A program made the position numbers and the translations under genes. The notes beneath the pieces are model-generated. The model saw only the letters and a program-made list of their open reading frames with translations, made no database searches and was not told the origin of the DNA. Source: Porphyra umbilicalis (lineage: Eukaryota; Rhodophyta; Bangiophyceae; Bangiales; Bangiaceae). Taken from it: a stretch of 64,000 nt of DNA. Of this stretch, positions 1 through 12,397 are shown piece after piece. The DNA is taken from the NCBI GenBank assembly GCA_002049455.2, contig KV918864.1:164759-228758 (forward strand), read 5' to 3'. Positions within the stretch are counted from its first letter, which is position 1. Each line of letters starts with the position of its first letter.

Positions 1-2100
1 CTGCGGGAGCTGTCGGGCGCCCAAGATTGCGCCGCCGTCGGGCGCAACGGCGGCCGCGTCGCGGGGCGCGCGGCGGGCGGCCGCCGCCGCCGCCGCCGGT
101 GCGTCGGGTCGACCCGACGGGGGAGTCAAGGAGGAGACGCTAGCGGGCAGCCCGGGGGGGGGGACCCGAGTGGGGGGCGAGGCGGGTGGTCATTTTTCCT
201 GCCAAGTGCTGCCCCTGCGGCGGGGTCGTTGGGGGGCGTGGGCGTGGGCGTGGGATCGGGGGTGGGGGTGGGGGTGGGTGGACCGTGGGCGCCATCTGCG
301 GCGCCGCTGACGAGTCGGCCCGTGTCCCCCGTGGGCGGTGCGGGCGGCGCGCGCCCAGACCTCCGGTAGGCGCCGATCGGTCTCGGGCACGGCTGCGGCG
401 GGGCGGACCGCCCCGCCGTCGACGACGCCGGCCGTTGCGTGCGCGCGCCGCGGCAGCGTCGGCGCCCGGCGCACCCCGCGGCCGACGGCGTGCGGCTGCC
501 GGTGCGGCGCCCGGCGTTTGCTCGTGGGGTGGGTGGGAGGTAGTCCTCTGCCGGCTCTGCTGTGTCGGCGCGTACGCCCGGCGCTGGGGCGGGTGGACAC
601 GGCGCATGCAGCTGCGGAGGAGGGGCGACAGCACACGCGGGGGTCGGTACGTGTTTCTCCACTGATGGGACCGGTCGGGCATGACGAGCAGCACGCAAAC
701 GGTCGGTCGTGCCCGCACGGCCGGGACCGACCGCTCTCCCCTGCGTCTCCTGCCGTGGCGGTGCAGGCGCGCCCCGTCGCCCGGCAGGGCGAGGACCCGA
801 AGAACCGGCCCCGGCTCGGCCCTGTGCACGCGCCCTTTTCTCACCCCCCCCCCACTCCCCCATTTGAATCCCGCCGCAGCGCACCAGTGTGCGCTCCCTG
901 GTCACCTACCGCCGGCGGGCCGCCGCGGCGGGGACGGCGTCCCGCCCGTGGCGGGGGCGCCCGAGTCGCCCGCCCGCACCCGCGGCGTCGCCCGTGGCCG
1001 CCGCATCGTCGACCGCCGCGCACGCGCCGCCACTCGCCGCCACGCGACGCGACGCGCCGCCACGCGCCGCCACGCGCCGCCGTCCGCCGCCGACCCCCGC
1101 CGCCCGCATGGCCAACCGGCAGGGGCGCCGGCGGGCGCGGCCGCCGCCCCGCCACCCGCCCGCATCCGCGCCGCCGCAGGGGCGGCGGGAACACCCGCGG
1201 TGTCTGTCGTGGCAGGGGTGGCAGACCTCACCCCCCCGCGCCTCCCCCCCTCTCAACGCCACCGTCCCGCCGTTGTGCGTCGTTACTGCCTGCGCGCAGT
1301 TCACGCACAGCCGCCCCCTACCGCAGCAGCAGCCGGCGCACCACCGGCGACGCGACGGCAGGGGGGGGCCGTGCGGCGGCGCGGCACCTCCACAGCGTCG
1401 ACGGCCGCCGCCGCCGCCGTCGCCGTTGTCCAAACGGGCTCGCACGTGGGGCGCAGGGCTGCGGCCGCACGCGGGGCGGCGGCGTCGTCGGTACACAACA
1501 GGCTCGTGTGCCGATGCTTGACCCGAGCCGCCGCGCTGACGCGCTCCCGCCCGCGCGAAGATGCCCGGCGCCCAAACCCCGGGCGGCGGGTGCGGCGGCT
1601 AGGGGCCGTCCAACGGGACTAGCAAAGATACCAACGGCCACGGGGATGCGCCGCGCCGCGCTAATTGTACGCCCGATGTTGCCGCGCCCGCCGCACCGAC
1701 GGCTGGTGAATCCCTCGTCGGGGCGGCGCGGTGTGGTCGGCCGCCCGGCCGCGGGCGGCGGCGTCCGACGGCCACCGCGGCCGTCGGCGGCCGCCGTGAC
1801 GGGAGCCGACCGAGGCGGCCCAAGGTGGGTGCCGGGGCTGATGGCTGCCGCGGCGGTGGCCATGGTTGGGGCGGCGGGCGCCACGCCGCGCTCCCTCCCG
1901 CCACCGCCGCCGCCTGCGGGCTCCTGAAACGACCCTTATCGGGGCGGCGACAGTGCACGGCGGGTGCGAAAGGTGACGGCCGACGTGCTACCACGGGGGG
2001 GAAAGGGCGGGGGGGGGAAGGGGAAAAACAAGGACCGAAAAAGACCAAACGCGCGGGGCTATCCCAGCCGACGCGCCACCGCGTGGCGGGGGTGCCATAG
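1..2100. other. GC-rich stretch, no recognisable gene; possible 3' end of a gene entering from the left
   Basis: Frame 1 is open from the first base to a TAG at 367-369, so a gene could run in from the left, but its Gly/Arg/Ser-rich translation matches no family I know and frame 2 is also open for about 300 bases. The rest, to about 2.1 kb, is extremely GC-rich with several long overlapping open frames on both strands that all read as Arg/Pro/Ala-rich low complexity. GC-rich codon-like periodicity leaves frames open by chance, so none is called as a gene. No splice pattern or conserved motif supports a specific model. Confidence 0.3.
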
Positions 2101-4276
2101 CGCGCAACGAGCCCACCTCCCGCTGGTCGATGCAATCGATTTCGTTGCGTGGTGGAGCTGTCTGAATTTTCGCGAGATCTGCTGTGATCACGGCAGATTG
2201 GATGGCACAGGTAAAAGCGCGGGCAAGGCCCAAAACCAGACAGATCGGGTGTTGCGTCACACACCTCATCCGACTGCTCGGCGGGAAGGCCGTATCGACG
2301 GACCGGCGCCGGGACCAGCGACGTCACGCTTTGCTCTTTCTCAATACCCACCTGTCCTCTGCTGCCTGCATCTCATGGACACCTCTCCCTTGTTGGTGGC
2401 GGTTGTGGGCTTGGCTTGGGGGTGGCGCATTCCGTGAGCGCCAGTGCGTGTTTTCTTCCGTAGCCGCGTCATGCAACAGGTTGCCCGTGTTTTGGGCCTT
2501 CTGTGCCGACCAAGGTCTCTTCTGGGGAACTCATAGCTGGCAGCTGACGCTACACGGGGCGTCGGTTGGGGCGACGCGTCGGTTGTCAAGATGATGGGTG
2601 CTGGTGATTGAGAGGTGAGGTGGCGGCGAGCGACGGCAATACACGGGCATCTCTGTTTGACGTCGCGGCGCCGACCATTGGGGTGCGGGTGCGGCTCTTC
2701 TTGCGCTCGGCGCTCCGTTCCACTCGGCAGACGCCGGTGACGAGATGAACTTGCACCTGGCGGCGGCGGTGGGGGAAGCTTCCGGCCGGTCGGCCAGGTC
2801 CGTGCTCTGGAGAATTTGACGTAGCTGGTGGGAGGGGCGTACGCCCGCGCGTTCGCTACCGCCGATGGCCCATGAGACGTTTTCATGACGCTACTGACGG
2901 CAGGCGAGGTGGTCGACGTCAAGGTCTCTTCCAGAGGCCTCATGACGTGGGGGATGGTCGCGCGCTGGTCTTGGGGGCGCAGCTGGTCGCACAGACGTCG
3001 TTGGCAGGCGACAAAGACCAGTTGGCGGTGAACTTTGCTGTGGCTAGGAAGCACGTGAGAGTCGTCGGTGCTACTGGCGGTAGCGACACCCGTTCTTACC
3101 TTCGAACAGGGCGGCTCTGTGTTGGTGACGGGGGGGAGCCACTCGTCGGTTGAGCAGCTGTCGGCGGCTGGTGCCGAGTAGCTATCGGGCGACGGCAACG
3201 GGCTTCGGTGGGCGGCTATCCAGTGCGGTCACGTGGAGAAGGAAGTGGCAGGGGGGGAGCCGATGGTTTTCGCAAAGACAACCCGTGTTTCCTACATCTG
3301 CTGCAAAGGAAGGAGCGGAGGTGGTCCATGTCGTCACTGACGCGGCCGCCATCCGCAAGCCGACCAAGAGAGCGGAACGCTTGCCACCTTTCGTGGTGGT
3401 TCACACCAGCGGCAAAGCCGTCTTTGGGGTGATAGCGGTGGCGACGACGGCGGCGGACCCAGCCGTACCAGGCGCCCGCATGTGGGCGCCTGTCCACACG
3501 TCCGCAGGTGGGTGCGACGCGGCGGGCAGTTCTCCGCGCGCGCTCACCGCCTCGAGGTGACGTATGGAGAGGGCAGCCTCACCACCCGCCGCCGCAGTGA
3601 TGGTTGGGGGCGCCTCTTTCGGTGGAGCCCCGGCCAGCAGCGTTGTGGCGGTCGCAGGAGAATTTTCGGTGGGGGGCAACAGGGCTCGAACGGCGCCATG
3701 TCGAGGTAGCGATGCTTGTGTATTGGCCGCTGGCCCTGCGCGACGAGCGTTGTGTGCCCTGTTCTTGCTTCTGAGAGAGCTACCCCGTCCACATGGCATT
3801 GGCCGGGAGCGCGAGGAAAGCCTGACGGACGTGCGCAAGACCCACACCGGGCGAGGTGAGGAAAGCCCTCATGGCCTAGCTCGTCACACCTGGCTTTAGC
3901 TTGTGATTTTCTGTGCCGGCAGGGGTACATGTGAACGAAAGACCCGGCTCGGGTGGGTCGTAGAGAACCAGCACGGTACTGACTCACATCGCCCTGTGCT
4001 CGCTGTGGGACTAGCCGTCAGAAAAGATGGTGGCGCTGGTTCAGGCAACTACAAACAACAGCAGCGAGCGGATAAGAACACAAAGCGCCACACAACAAAC
4101 AAAACATTATCAAGAGCCACAGGCTCGCCCGCTGCTCGTCGAACAAGAACCGACAACAGCACACGCATCTTGCCTCCAGTCGTCGCCATGCCAACCGCAG
4201 CGACTACGTGGTCTCCATCAAGGGACCGATGACAGCAAGCGCTTCTTGTCTCCAGTCATCGCCTTGCCAACTACTG
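2100..4276. other. Mixed-composition stretch; possible decayed plus-strand ORF at 3150-3899
   Basis: GC drops relative to the left edge. The plus strand holds one frame from 3150 to 3899 interrupted by a single TGA at 3558-3560. Its translation (Ala/Val/Thr-rich, with a hydrophobic Leu run near the end) looks more protein-like than the surrounding shadows but is not recognisable. An antisense frame at 2341-3198 is open as well, so strand is uncertain. It could be an old gene relic, an exon pair, or chance. Confidence 0.15.
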
Positions 4277-4822
4277 CTACTTGGACGAGCCCCCTTGCTC
4301 ATTCTTGGCCGGCGGCGGCGGCGGCGGCGGCACGTAATAGTCCGAATGCTCGCACGCACTGTTCTTGCAGTCCTCGCGCCACGACACCTTGGTCGCGTCG
4401 AAGCAGTTGTGGAACTTGCACATGATGGAAGACGGGGAAGAGACGGGCCGCGCTGCGGCCTGGACAATGGTGAAAGCGGTGGCGTCGAGCTTGCGATAGA
4501 TGGGAGACGGGGTGGGAGGAAGGAGGGTGGGAGGGAAGTGACGACCGCCCCAAGAGGCGGTGGTGCTCTTGACGGATGGGCGCGAGTAGAGGGGCTGTAG
4601 AACGATGAAGATAGCGACTTCCTCGTCTGTGTTTGGGTACGCCGAGACAGACCGTCCGTCGCCGCTGCCGGGCGCCCGCCATTTAAGCTTTCTTTGCGCA
4701 GGCTGGCGGCGGGGCTCCGAAGCACTGGGCCACGCCGCAAGTCCCAATGGAGCCAAGTGGGCCACGCTGCTGAAGCTAGCGGCGGCCAGACGGTCGCTGG
4801 ACCAATCCAGAGTCTGTCTCAA
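4277..4822 (-). CDS. Unrecognised ORF, about 181 residues
   Basis: An open frame of 181 residues. The C-terminal 55 residues are the most protein-like part: they contain several Cys and His residues (CKFHNC, then CKNSACEH) followed by a run of seven prolines and a polar tail. The CxxxxC and CxxxxCxH spacing could bind metal but matches no zinc finger that I recognise. The corresponding plus strand carries a GGC repeat (around 4312-4332) that encodes the proline run on this strand. No neighbour helps to assign a role, and it could be a chance frame. Confidence 0.2.
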   Translation of the reverse strand: MRQTLDWSSDRLAAASFSSVAHLAPLGLAAWPSASEPRRQPAQRKLKWRAPGSGDGRSVSAYPNTDEEVAIFIVLQPLYSRPSVKSTTASWGGRHFPPTLLPPTPSPIYRKLDATAFTIVQAAARPVSSPSSIMCKFHNCFDATKVSWREDCKNSACEHSDYYVPPPPPPPAKNEQGGSSK

Positions 4823-4839
4823 TCGCTACTAGCCGTCCA

Positions 4840-5676
4840 TTGACTGCCGCGCGCTGCAGCATGGCCCAGTGCATGGCCCCAGAGACATCGTGTTGCATGA
4901 GTCGCACCACCACCTGCGCATCTCGTCTCCAGCTGCTACGCAGGCACAACAATCACCGGCTGCACCTGGTGCGTCCAATCAGAAGCGCCACAGGGGAAGC
5001 TGGGGATTCCGTTGCCACGGCTCCACGTGTGCGGCGGCTGATCAGGATTACTTTGGGGCTCAGGAGGTACTCAAGCACGCCACAACCGACGCAGTGTGTG
5101 ACGCTGAGGGCTGCCAACGAGGCGCGGTGGGCCCCGCTCGGAAACAACGAGAGACGGGCGTGGCGACCGAGCACTCTACGTGACCCCGAAGGTCACTCTG
5201 TCAACGATCGAGCCCTTTTAGGGCATCATCAGTGGGCCGGCACCGCACACCTAGTGGTGCAACGGGATCGGCCAGCCAGGCAGGTATTTTGTTCAGGGGG
5301 CACGACGGGCCGCACGAAGAGCCCCAATCCGAGGCACTACAGCGCGCTGGAGGCGCTTTGTCCAGAAATCTGGGCCATCGTCTGTCGGGTATCACTTCGA
5401 GATTCTCGCAAGCTAGCCTCAGGAAAAAATCTGCCGAGTGAGCGTACAGTATATAAGTCGTGGGTCGCGATGAAACATGAGGTAAACCATCCCCGCGACA
5501 TGCGTAACAGAGTTCTAACATTCAGGGTCTCAATAAAATACCAAATACAGTGCATTACATTGCACTATGAGACTTTTGAAATTTCGCTCGAGGAACATAT
5601 GAGATATCAGCGTGCGTGGGCATCTCAAGGAACAGAATTGGTCCCGCGCAAGCGCCAAGAACAGAGTTCCTTCTGA
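4840..5676 (+). CDS. Unrecognised ORF, about 278 residues
   Basis: An uninterrupted plus-strand frame of 278 residues in a region of moderate GC, where long frames are less likely by chance than in the GC-rich flanks. It has no obvious domain; the second half is basic with mixed hydrophobic residues and ends in a polar Gln/Arg/Ser tail. Codon use does not show the very high GC3 of the host-like genes, so if real it would more likely belong to an old mobile element. Antisense frames overlap it. Confidence 0.2.
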   Translation: MTAARCSMAQCMAPETSCCMSRTTTCASRLQLLRRHNNHRLHLVRPIRSATGEAGDSVATAPRVRRLIRITLGLRRYSSTPQPTQCVTLRAANEARWAPLGNNERRAWRPSTLRDPEGHSVNDRALLGHHQWAGTAHLVVQRDRPARQVFCSGGTTGRTKSPNPRHYSALEALCPEIWAIVCRVSLRDSRKLASGKNLPSERTVYKSWVAMKHEVNHPRDMRNRVLTFRVSIKYQIQCITLHYETFEISLEEHMRYQRAWASQGTELVPRKRQEQSSF

Positions 5677-6080
5677 GGGGTCTTGTCAGACCGGGCCTAA
5701 AGTTCTGTATGGTATTACTTTCAGTTGATCTGTAAACCGTATTCTGATCAGCCCATGTTTGGTTTGGTCACACTTTTCTGGATATTACGGTTGTTCCTCC
5801 ATTAGAACGCGATTTTATATTATTCGAGATGGAGTTAGTGTCGGACTAAATGGTTCATGTTCCACTGTCTGAGGACCGTGTCGTCACCCAGGGGCCTTGC
5901 GAGGGAGGCCCAGCTGGGACGATGGGGGTGGCGGCTGTGCTTTCTGCCGCAGGCCTTCGATGATTCGCTGCAGACGGATGGGCGGACGGAGGAAACTAGA
6001 TCGTCGACAGCCACAGAGCACGCCACCGCCGCGTTGCGGACCGCCGGGGATCTGGGAGGGGTGCCCCCAACATGTCGCAG
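5677..6080. other. AT-richer spacer
   Basis: A clear drop in GC with no open frame of note. Nothing recognised apart from scattered short A/T runs. It separates the moderate-GC block from the next very GC-rich block. Confidence 0.4.
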
Positions 6081-8000
6081 CCTGAGTGGTCGTAGCGCGG
6101 GACGGCTGTTGCCGGGTCGTTGCGAGAGCGGTCGATTTTGCTGTGTTGCAGGTGTTGCGGCCCGACAGTGAGGCGTCGGCCGTCGCGGGTGGCCGCGGCG
6201 TGGGAGGGGCCATCAACGACTCCTCGCGTGTGGGTCGGGGGATTTTGGCGGCCCAACCGCGGGCCCCTGTCGTGCTACGGACGGCTGCGGCCGACGCGGC
6301 GGCGTCGTCGTGCGCGTGGGGTTGGTGCGGGTGGTGCTGCAGGTGGTCAACGTCTCAGAGTGTGGCCCAACGCAGCGTGGCCGAGGTCGGCCGCCTGCCC
6401 ACACCCCGCCACACCCCGACCAGACCGCAACATGCGGGATGTGTGGTGGTGGGGCGTGCCACCCTACACCCATTGACTGCGCAAACGCCGGCACACCCCA
6501 CCGCCGCCGTCGTGACCGACCGCCGCGGCGCCGCCGCTGCACCCATCGAGCGCCACCTCAGAGTCGGATTGGGCGCGGGCGGCGCCCACGCGGCGACTTG
6601 TCGCCAAAAACCGCGCGCCGACGCGCGCCCCAAAACGAGGCAGGCGCAAGGACGAGCGGCACGTCCAACTCGGAGCCCCCGGGGGGTGGCCACCACCCGG
6701 AGCGCCGCCACGTGGAGAGGGCGTGCACGTTGCAGACGGCCGTCGCCGGCGCGCCGACGACGGCGGGGGGGGGCGGTGGAGGCGGCCTTGCTGCCGCCCC
6801 CGTCGCCGCCGGCCGCGCCATCGCCGGTAGTGGCCGGTGGCGGCTTGGCGTCGACGCCCGCCGCTGCCAGGGTCGCCACGACCGACCGGCTGGCACCCGA
6901 CAGGATCGCCTACCGCACCGCACCGCAGTCACCCTCCCGCGGCGGCGTGCGCGTCCAGTGCACCCCGCAGCCCGGGAGGAGCACCGCGCAAGCGGGGGGG
7001 GAGTCCAACCCGGTACCGCGTATAGGGCAACCCGCCCAGCCGCCCGGCAACAGGGGCGGGGAGGGAGGCGGCGGCGGCGGTGGCGGCAGCGGCCTTGCGG
7101 CCAGAGCCGGCACCGTCGGGGGGGGTGCGCGTCGATGCACGGGGCGACGGTAGAGGCCAGCCCCGCCTACTGCATCGCGACGCCTGGGGCAAGCGCCACC
7201 CCCGGGTGGACGTGGACGACCGGGCCCGCCTCAGCAGCGCGGCGGGCTGTGACGAGCGCCTCTGTGCGGGCCGCCGCGTCTGCCGCAGACCTCCCCCTGT
7301 GTCAAGTTGGCGCCCACCCCCCCCCTCCGCCCGACGCGGCGGGCAGTGGGGGCGGCACGTCGAACGCCGCGACCGCCGAGTGGGGCTCTCACTCAAACGG
7401 CACGCCCCCAATGAGAGCCCCGCCCACGTCGGCGGCTGTGGCTGCCAGCTGGCTGCCAGGGCCACCCCGCCGGGGGGGAGGCGCGTCGCGGCCTCCCCTG
7501 CGGGCAAGGAAGACCGCCGGGTCCCCGTCGGCCCCGTCCGTGCCGCCGCCGCCGTCGGGGCGTCGCGCGTCGGCCGCCACTGCAGCCGCCGCGCCGGCCG
7601 CTGCCCCCGCCGCCGACGTGACAAAGGCGGCGGTGGAGGCGGGAGTGGCAGCATGCTGCTATTTGCGTGGGGGTGGCACGGGTGGGGGGGGGGCGGGCAC
7701 CCCATTGTCGGATGGGGGGGGGGGCGGCCGGGGCCATTGGGCGGCGAACGCGCAGCATGCTTCGGCCCGCGGCGGCACGACACGCCGAGGGGGGCGCGGG
7801 AATGGACACCACCGTAAGCGGTCGAGGGCGGCCAACTAGGGCCGAGCGCGGGGTGGCAGACGCGAGGCGGGGGGAGGCGGGTGCGGGGAGGGAGGCGGGT
7901 GCGGGGGGGGAGGCGGCCGCGGCGTTGGGGGGTTTGGCGGTCCGCTCGAGTCCGGTGGTGGTGGCGGGCGGTCAAGAACAAGGGCCCAGTCCCAGAGTTT
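6080..8000. other. Very GC-rich block, no recognisable gene
   Basis: Overlapping open frames of up to 509 residues occur on both strands (for example 6310-7839 plus and 6929-7981 minus), all Arg/Ala/Pro/Gly-rich and mutually antisense. Short G runs of seven or more are frequent. I see no motif, start context or splice pattern that selects one frame, so this stretch is left without a gene. Confidence 0.35.
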
Positions 8001-9890
8001 TTACGACCGGGGTGAGTTTGTCACAATGCGATCCACGTTGTTTCAACGACCGTACTGAAAGCGCGTACGCGAAAACACCCTGGCCTGGAGTTGTGCTGTG
8101 GTTGAAGACCATCTATTTGTGTAAGTTCCGAAGCATTATTTAGACATGAAACATGCCGCGTCGCCCTTCACCTGGCACGTAGCTATATTTTTCATGCGCT
8201 GCATTGGTTTTATTTTCATGTCCCTACGGGCGTCCACGGGCAGGCGCGCGCGCCCGAGCCGTCCGCCCCGCCCACGCGACACCGTGCTTGCGACAGTCTC
8301 AAGTCACGCACGGCTCGCCGACAGCCTCACCCCCCCAAGCCCTCCAGTCTCACGCCTACGTCCGACTTCGCCGCCGCTACCGCGCAGCCCACCCGCGCCC
8401 CGGTGCAAACGCCACGCCACTCCCGCCCCCTCGTCCATGGTGGCTAGGTTTTTTGCCAGCAGCAAGCCTATCGCAGCAGGGGGCGCGGACGCAGGGGCCG
8501 CCGCCGCCGCCGTAGGGGCTGCCACCGGCAAGCCAGCGGCGTCCTCACCCCCCCCCCCTCCATCCCCACGGCCCTTCAACCCCTCCACAACCCCCCGAAC
8601 GTAACCCCCTGTCCTGTCTCTTCCCCCTACGACGTACCGCGCGGTCAGCTGCGCGACATCCCGCACGGCCAGTTTCGCCACCCAGACACCACCACCCCCA
8701 CGCACGGGCCACACGCACGGCACCGCCCTCTCCTCGTCACAGGCCTGCGCACAGCACCACGCGGGTAGCTGCGGCAGCCCACTCGTGACTGCCCGCTTCA
8801 TTCACTGCCCGCCAATGTCACAGCACATTCCACGCGTCTCGGCTGTCCCCGATCTTGGCCCTCTCCTGCGCGTTCAACATTTTGAAGAACAAAAACACCG
8901 TCTGGAGCGTCTCGGGGGTAGGTTCCACAAATTACGCCCTCAATCCCTCACCCTACACGGTCATATGCAGCACGCACCTTCGTTTCCAGCTCATCTGAAG
9001 CACAGACCGCCCGTTTCAAGCCATCTGAACAAGGAAAAAACCTTTCCTTCACATGGGTGGACCTCATAAACGCCCAACGTCCAGCCATGCTGCCAAGACA
9101 CATGCAGGGATACGTTGCAGAGTGATGCTTTTAACCATGTCTGACTCACCGTACGGCGACGTCTGCCTGAGCCGTATGAGGTCTCTCCGCGGCCACCCTG
9201 AGTTTTCGCAAGTACTCCCGCAATGTGCACTAGGTCTGAAAAAAACTAGAATGGGGGCCCCTATGTGCATGTTGGATAGGGCCAGGGGATTCAAGTTCCC
9301 CGGTCTGTGATTGGAGCTCTCTTTCTTGCGGCCTCGAATCTGTTGCTGGGGCCCATCGGCTTGAGTAGAAGTAGGACATCGACTGGCCCGCCCTTTAGAG
9401 TCATCTCCATCTGGTCGGCCTCCGGGCAAGCCGCCGTCCCTACGTGGACCGTCTCGAGTCGCGTGCGCGGGGCGACCCATACTGTGAGAACGTACAGAGA
9501 AATTTTCACACAGACCACGCAACGCACCTGAATGTCATGCTAGGCCGGAGGTGGTGACAGAAAAGGGATTCAGCGCCCGCCCCCTGACCCTCCGCCTTCC
9601 CGTCACCCACCGCCGCCTCCGCCTCCGCCGCCTCCGTCGCCTCCGCCGCCGCCACCACCACCTCCCCTTCCTGCCCCCCCAATGCGGACGCCGCCAAAAA
9701 AATGACCACCGCCGACAAAGGCGGAAAGCGCAGTAGATCACAATCCGAGTGCGTAGAACATCCCGAAAACGGCGAGCGGGAACTTCCACCAGCCTCCGCC
9801 CGTGCCCCCACACGCCGACGGCACTGGTAGCAGCTTACACGCAGCCCGCGCCACACCCTGTGCCACGGCATGCGCGGGCGTGTAGGAGAC
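8000..9890. other. Mixed stretch with a possible first exon at 8440-8604 and a CCG/CCT repeat
   Basis: An ATG in good context near 8440 opens a 56-codon plus-strand frame that begins MVARFFASSKP, turns Ala-rich and ends at a TAA preceded by a possible GT donor. The N-terminal FF in a basic setting recalls PCNA-binding N-termini, but the required upstream Gln and Leu/Ile/Met are absent, so this is only a weak possibility. The minus strand is open across the same part (8304-8801). Around 9599-9665 lies an imperfect run of CCTCCG/CCG/CCACCA triplets. The rest shows nothing recognisable. Confidence 0.2.
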
Positions 9891-9893
9891 TTG

Positions 9894-10831
9894 TTACTTG
9901 TCGAACTTGGTGGCGCGGGCGACCACAGCGAAAGGAAACGTCACGGTCGGTGGGGCGGCAATGATTGTGGCGTTGCCTAACGTGCCCGACGAAACGACCG
10001 CAGTGACCGCGCCCGGGGCGGTGGTGGCAATGACAGCCAACCCCCATGGTAACTCAAACCGTACCCGCACTTTGTACAGCGTCTCGTCCCACTCATCGCC
10101 GGGCGTCCACGCCATCGACCGGCGGTCGTCGGCAGCCGCCGCCAGGGTCAACGCACTACCATTGCCGCGAGGCGGTGTGCCACCACCGTCGGCGGCCGCC
10201 GTCGGACCCGCCGCTAGGCGGTACCTCACGCGAAACGTGGTCGGCGTCGACTGCGTTGGGACTGTTGGCCTCCTCACCGTGTCGCTGTCGACGCAAGTCG
10301 TGGTCGTGGCACTGTCCGCGACGAATGGCCCGACGGCGACATTGCCGTGGATTACGTTGCCCGCTCGCGACAGATGCCATACGGTCGGGCGAGTGAGGCC
10401 GGCGGCCACGGCTGCCGATGGGAGCACCCGTCGGGCGTCCCTGCCAGTGATGTAGGACCATGTCCAATCTTCCGTGACGGGGGTTTGGCAGGTACCCCTG
10501 GACGCCATCACTCTCACGCCGGTGCAGCATACATAGGGGGAGGAAACGGTCGGGGGAGGGTGGCGGTGTCGTGCAGCAGGGGCAAGAGCCCCGCTGGGCT
10601 GACGGCTGCCGCCTCGTCGCGGACGGGCGGATACGACCCGCCGTCGCCGCCACCAGTCGGGGAGGCCGACGCGGCGACGGCAGCCAAGGACGCAGAGGCT
10701 GTCGCCGCCACCTCTACAACAGAGTGCCACTGGAGCTGCGGTCGTTGCAGCCAGCGAGACCCTACCATTCCTCTGCCGTGCAGCGCCGAGTGGGGGGGCC
10801 GCCCCTGCCGGTGGAAGCACGGCAAAACCAC
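9894..10831 (-). CDS. Unrecognised protein, C-terminal coding part, probably multi-exon
   Basis: The 3' part (about 10500 down to 9894) encodes about 200 residues that look like a folded, beta-rich domain: alternating hydrophobic residues, several Trp and Tyr, and a closing stretch rich in Val/Thr/Ala ending in Lys-Phe-Asp-Lys. The frame stays open upstream to 11327, but there it becomes Arg-rich and shadow-like, while another minus-strand frame (about 10831-10514) reads as an Ala/Val-rich segment. I infer a frame change by splicing somewhere near 10510-10540. The plus strand of 9898-10455 is also open, which lowers confidence. No family is recognised. Confidence 0.3.
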
Positions 10832-12397
10832 ATCGTTGAGGCGCGTCTGTGGACAAGGAGCTTCGCTGCTGCGGGCTCCTTGCGCCGCTGCCGCCGGAAT
10901 CCCTCTGCTTTGGGCGCTGACTTTGGGGTCGCTGGGCGAGAGAGGCAGCGACGGGGCGTATCCGCCCGTGACGATGCCACCTCAGGAAGACACACCCCAG
11001 CGTCTGGCAGAAAACTCTGAGGTCCGACGCGTGGTCAAGCCGATGCCCTCCACCCCCCCGTCTAAATCGGGGTGCCTGTACGCCAGGCCTCGTCAAAAGA
11101 CACGCTGCGGTCGCCGGGGATGAGGCCGCGCCGTCGTCTCTTGAAGCGTTGCGGATGTCCGCCGTCACTTCCGTCCCCCTTTGGTCATCGCTGACCTGTC
11201 TCACGCCACGAAGGCGCTCGGGATATTCGCTTTGGTGCACTTCTTCGCGCTTCCCGTTACCAACTGCATGGCCAACATCCTCCAGGTACGGATGTTTGGG
11301 GCTCAGCGCGTCAACGCGTCGACTCACGTGAATTATATGTCCACCTACCGCCGCTATGTGCTCGTAAACATACCAGGTTGCGCCATCGATGGTCGGCGCG
11401 TGTAAGCGTGGGGTAGGCTGAGATCGCGGCCGCTCCGTTACCTGTTGCGACGTCGATGTCGGCGACGGCGGCGCCGGCGGCGGTGACGGCTACTGGTGCT
11501 TCCTCCTCCACTGTGCCGTGATGGCCGCCGCTGCCTCTCTCCTGCTGGTGACGGTGTGAAGTGCGTGCTGTTTGGCGAAGAGTCAGGCCACCTGCTGCGG
11601 GTGACCTTCATCCCGATGCAGTGCCGTGACCGGGGCTTCCACGGGACCGCTGGAAGCGGCCCCCACGGCAGGGGTAACGTTGGGGCACGCCGCCGCGCGA
11701 CGCGGCGGGCGGTCAGTCGACACGAAGGCGTCGTCAGGGTCGCCGACCACCTCCGTCGTAGTCTACCAGCGCCAAAGCGGCAGTCGACCACCAATTGCTG
11801 CTCACAGCCGTCCGTCGGCCGCAGCTACCGCCACCATTCCACCGCCACCACCACCCCGCCGCCGCCGTGGTTGCCGCTCACGCTTATGTAGCGGTGCGCA
11901 CTCAGATGAATATTCTTTACACAGCCCTCTGTAAAAATGAAGAACTGTCGTGCAAATTGCCCGTCCGTGGGGTGGCTGCCAGCGACGATTCACACCGAAA
12001 TGGAACTGCCGCAGAGACCCCCGCAGTCGCAGACACTTGACAGTCTCCACCTCACCCTGCATCGTAAACCCAACCCCTCTACCAGGGCTGCGTAACCGGC
12101 ATCAACCTGCCCCACGCGCTCCTTGGAGGACATCTGTGGAGTATTTTCACCCCTGCCTCCCTCCCCGCAGCTCCACATTGTGCCTGTAGATTTTGTGCCA
12201 GACAATTGCGAGGGAAACCTCCCCTCGCCACTCGGCACGCGCCCTGCGTCATGGTGGGGATGGGTGACCAGGCGTCTTGGGACGCCGGCGTTTGACCCAC
12301 CACCCGCGTATCACCCCTTGCTGCGCCCGCTGGCTCACGGGCTGGTGTTTGAGCGACGTAGTCCCTCCGGCCCCAACCGACGCACCAGCAATATCTC
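10832..12397. other. Mixed stretch without an assignable gene
   Basis: Several short frames on both strands (for example 11181-11405 plus, with a hydrophobic N-terminal half, and 11438-11794 minus, Arg-rich) overlap without a clear winner. They may include upstream exons of the minus-strand gene ending at 9894 or exons of the plus-strand frames starting at 12.4 kb. No known domain or repeat was recognised. Confidence 0.2.

Noticed and set aside
338-1927. Plus-strand open frame of 529 residues
   Set aside because: Arg/Pro/Ala low complexity with equally long antisense frames; typical of GC-rich DNA without stops rather than coding sequence.
6310-7839. Plus-strand open frame of 509 residues
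   Set aside because: Same as above; overlapped by a 350-residue minus-strand frame and no motif or start context favours it.
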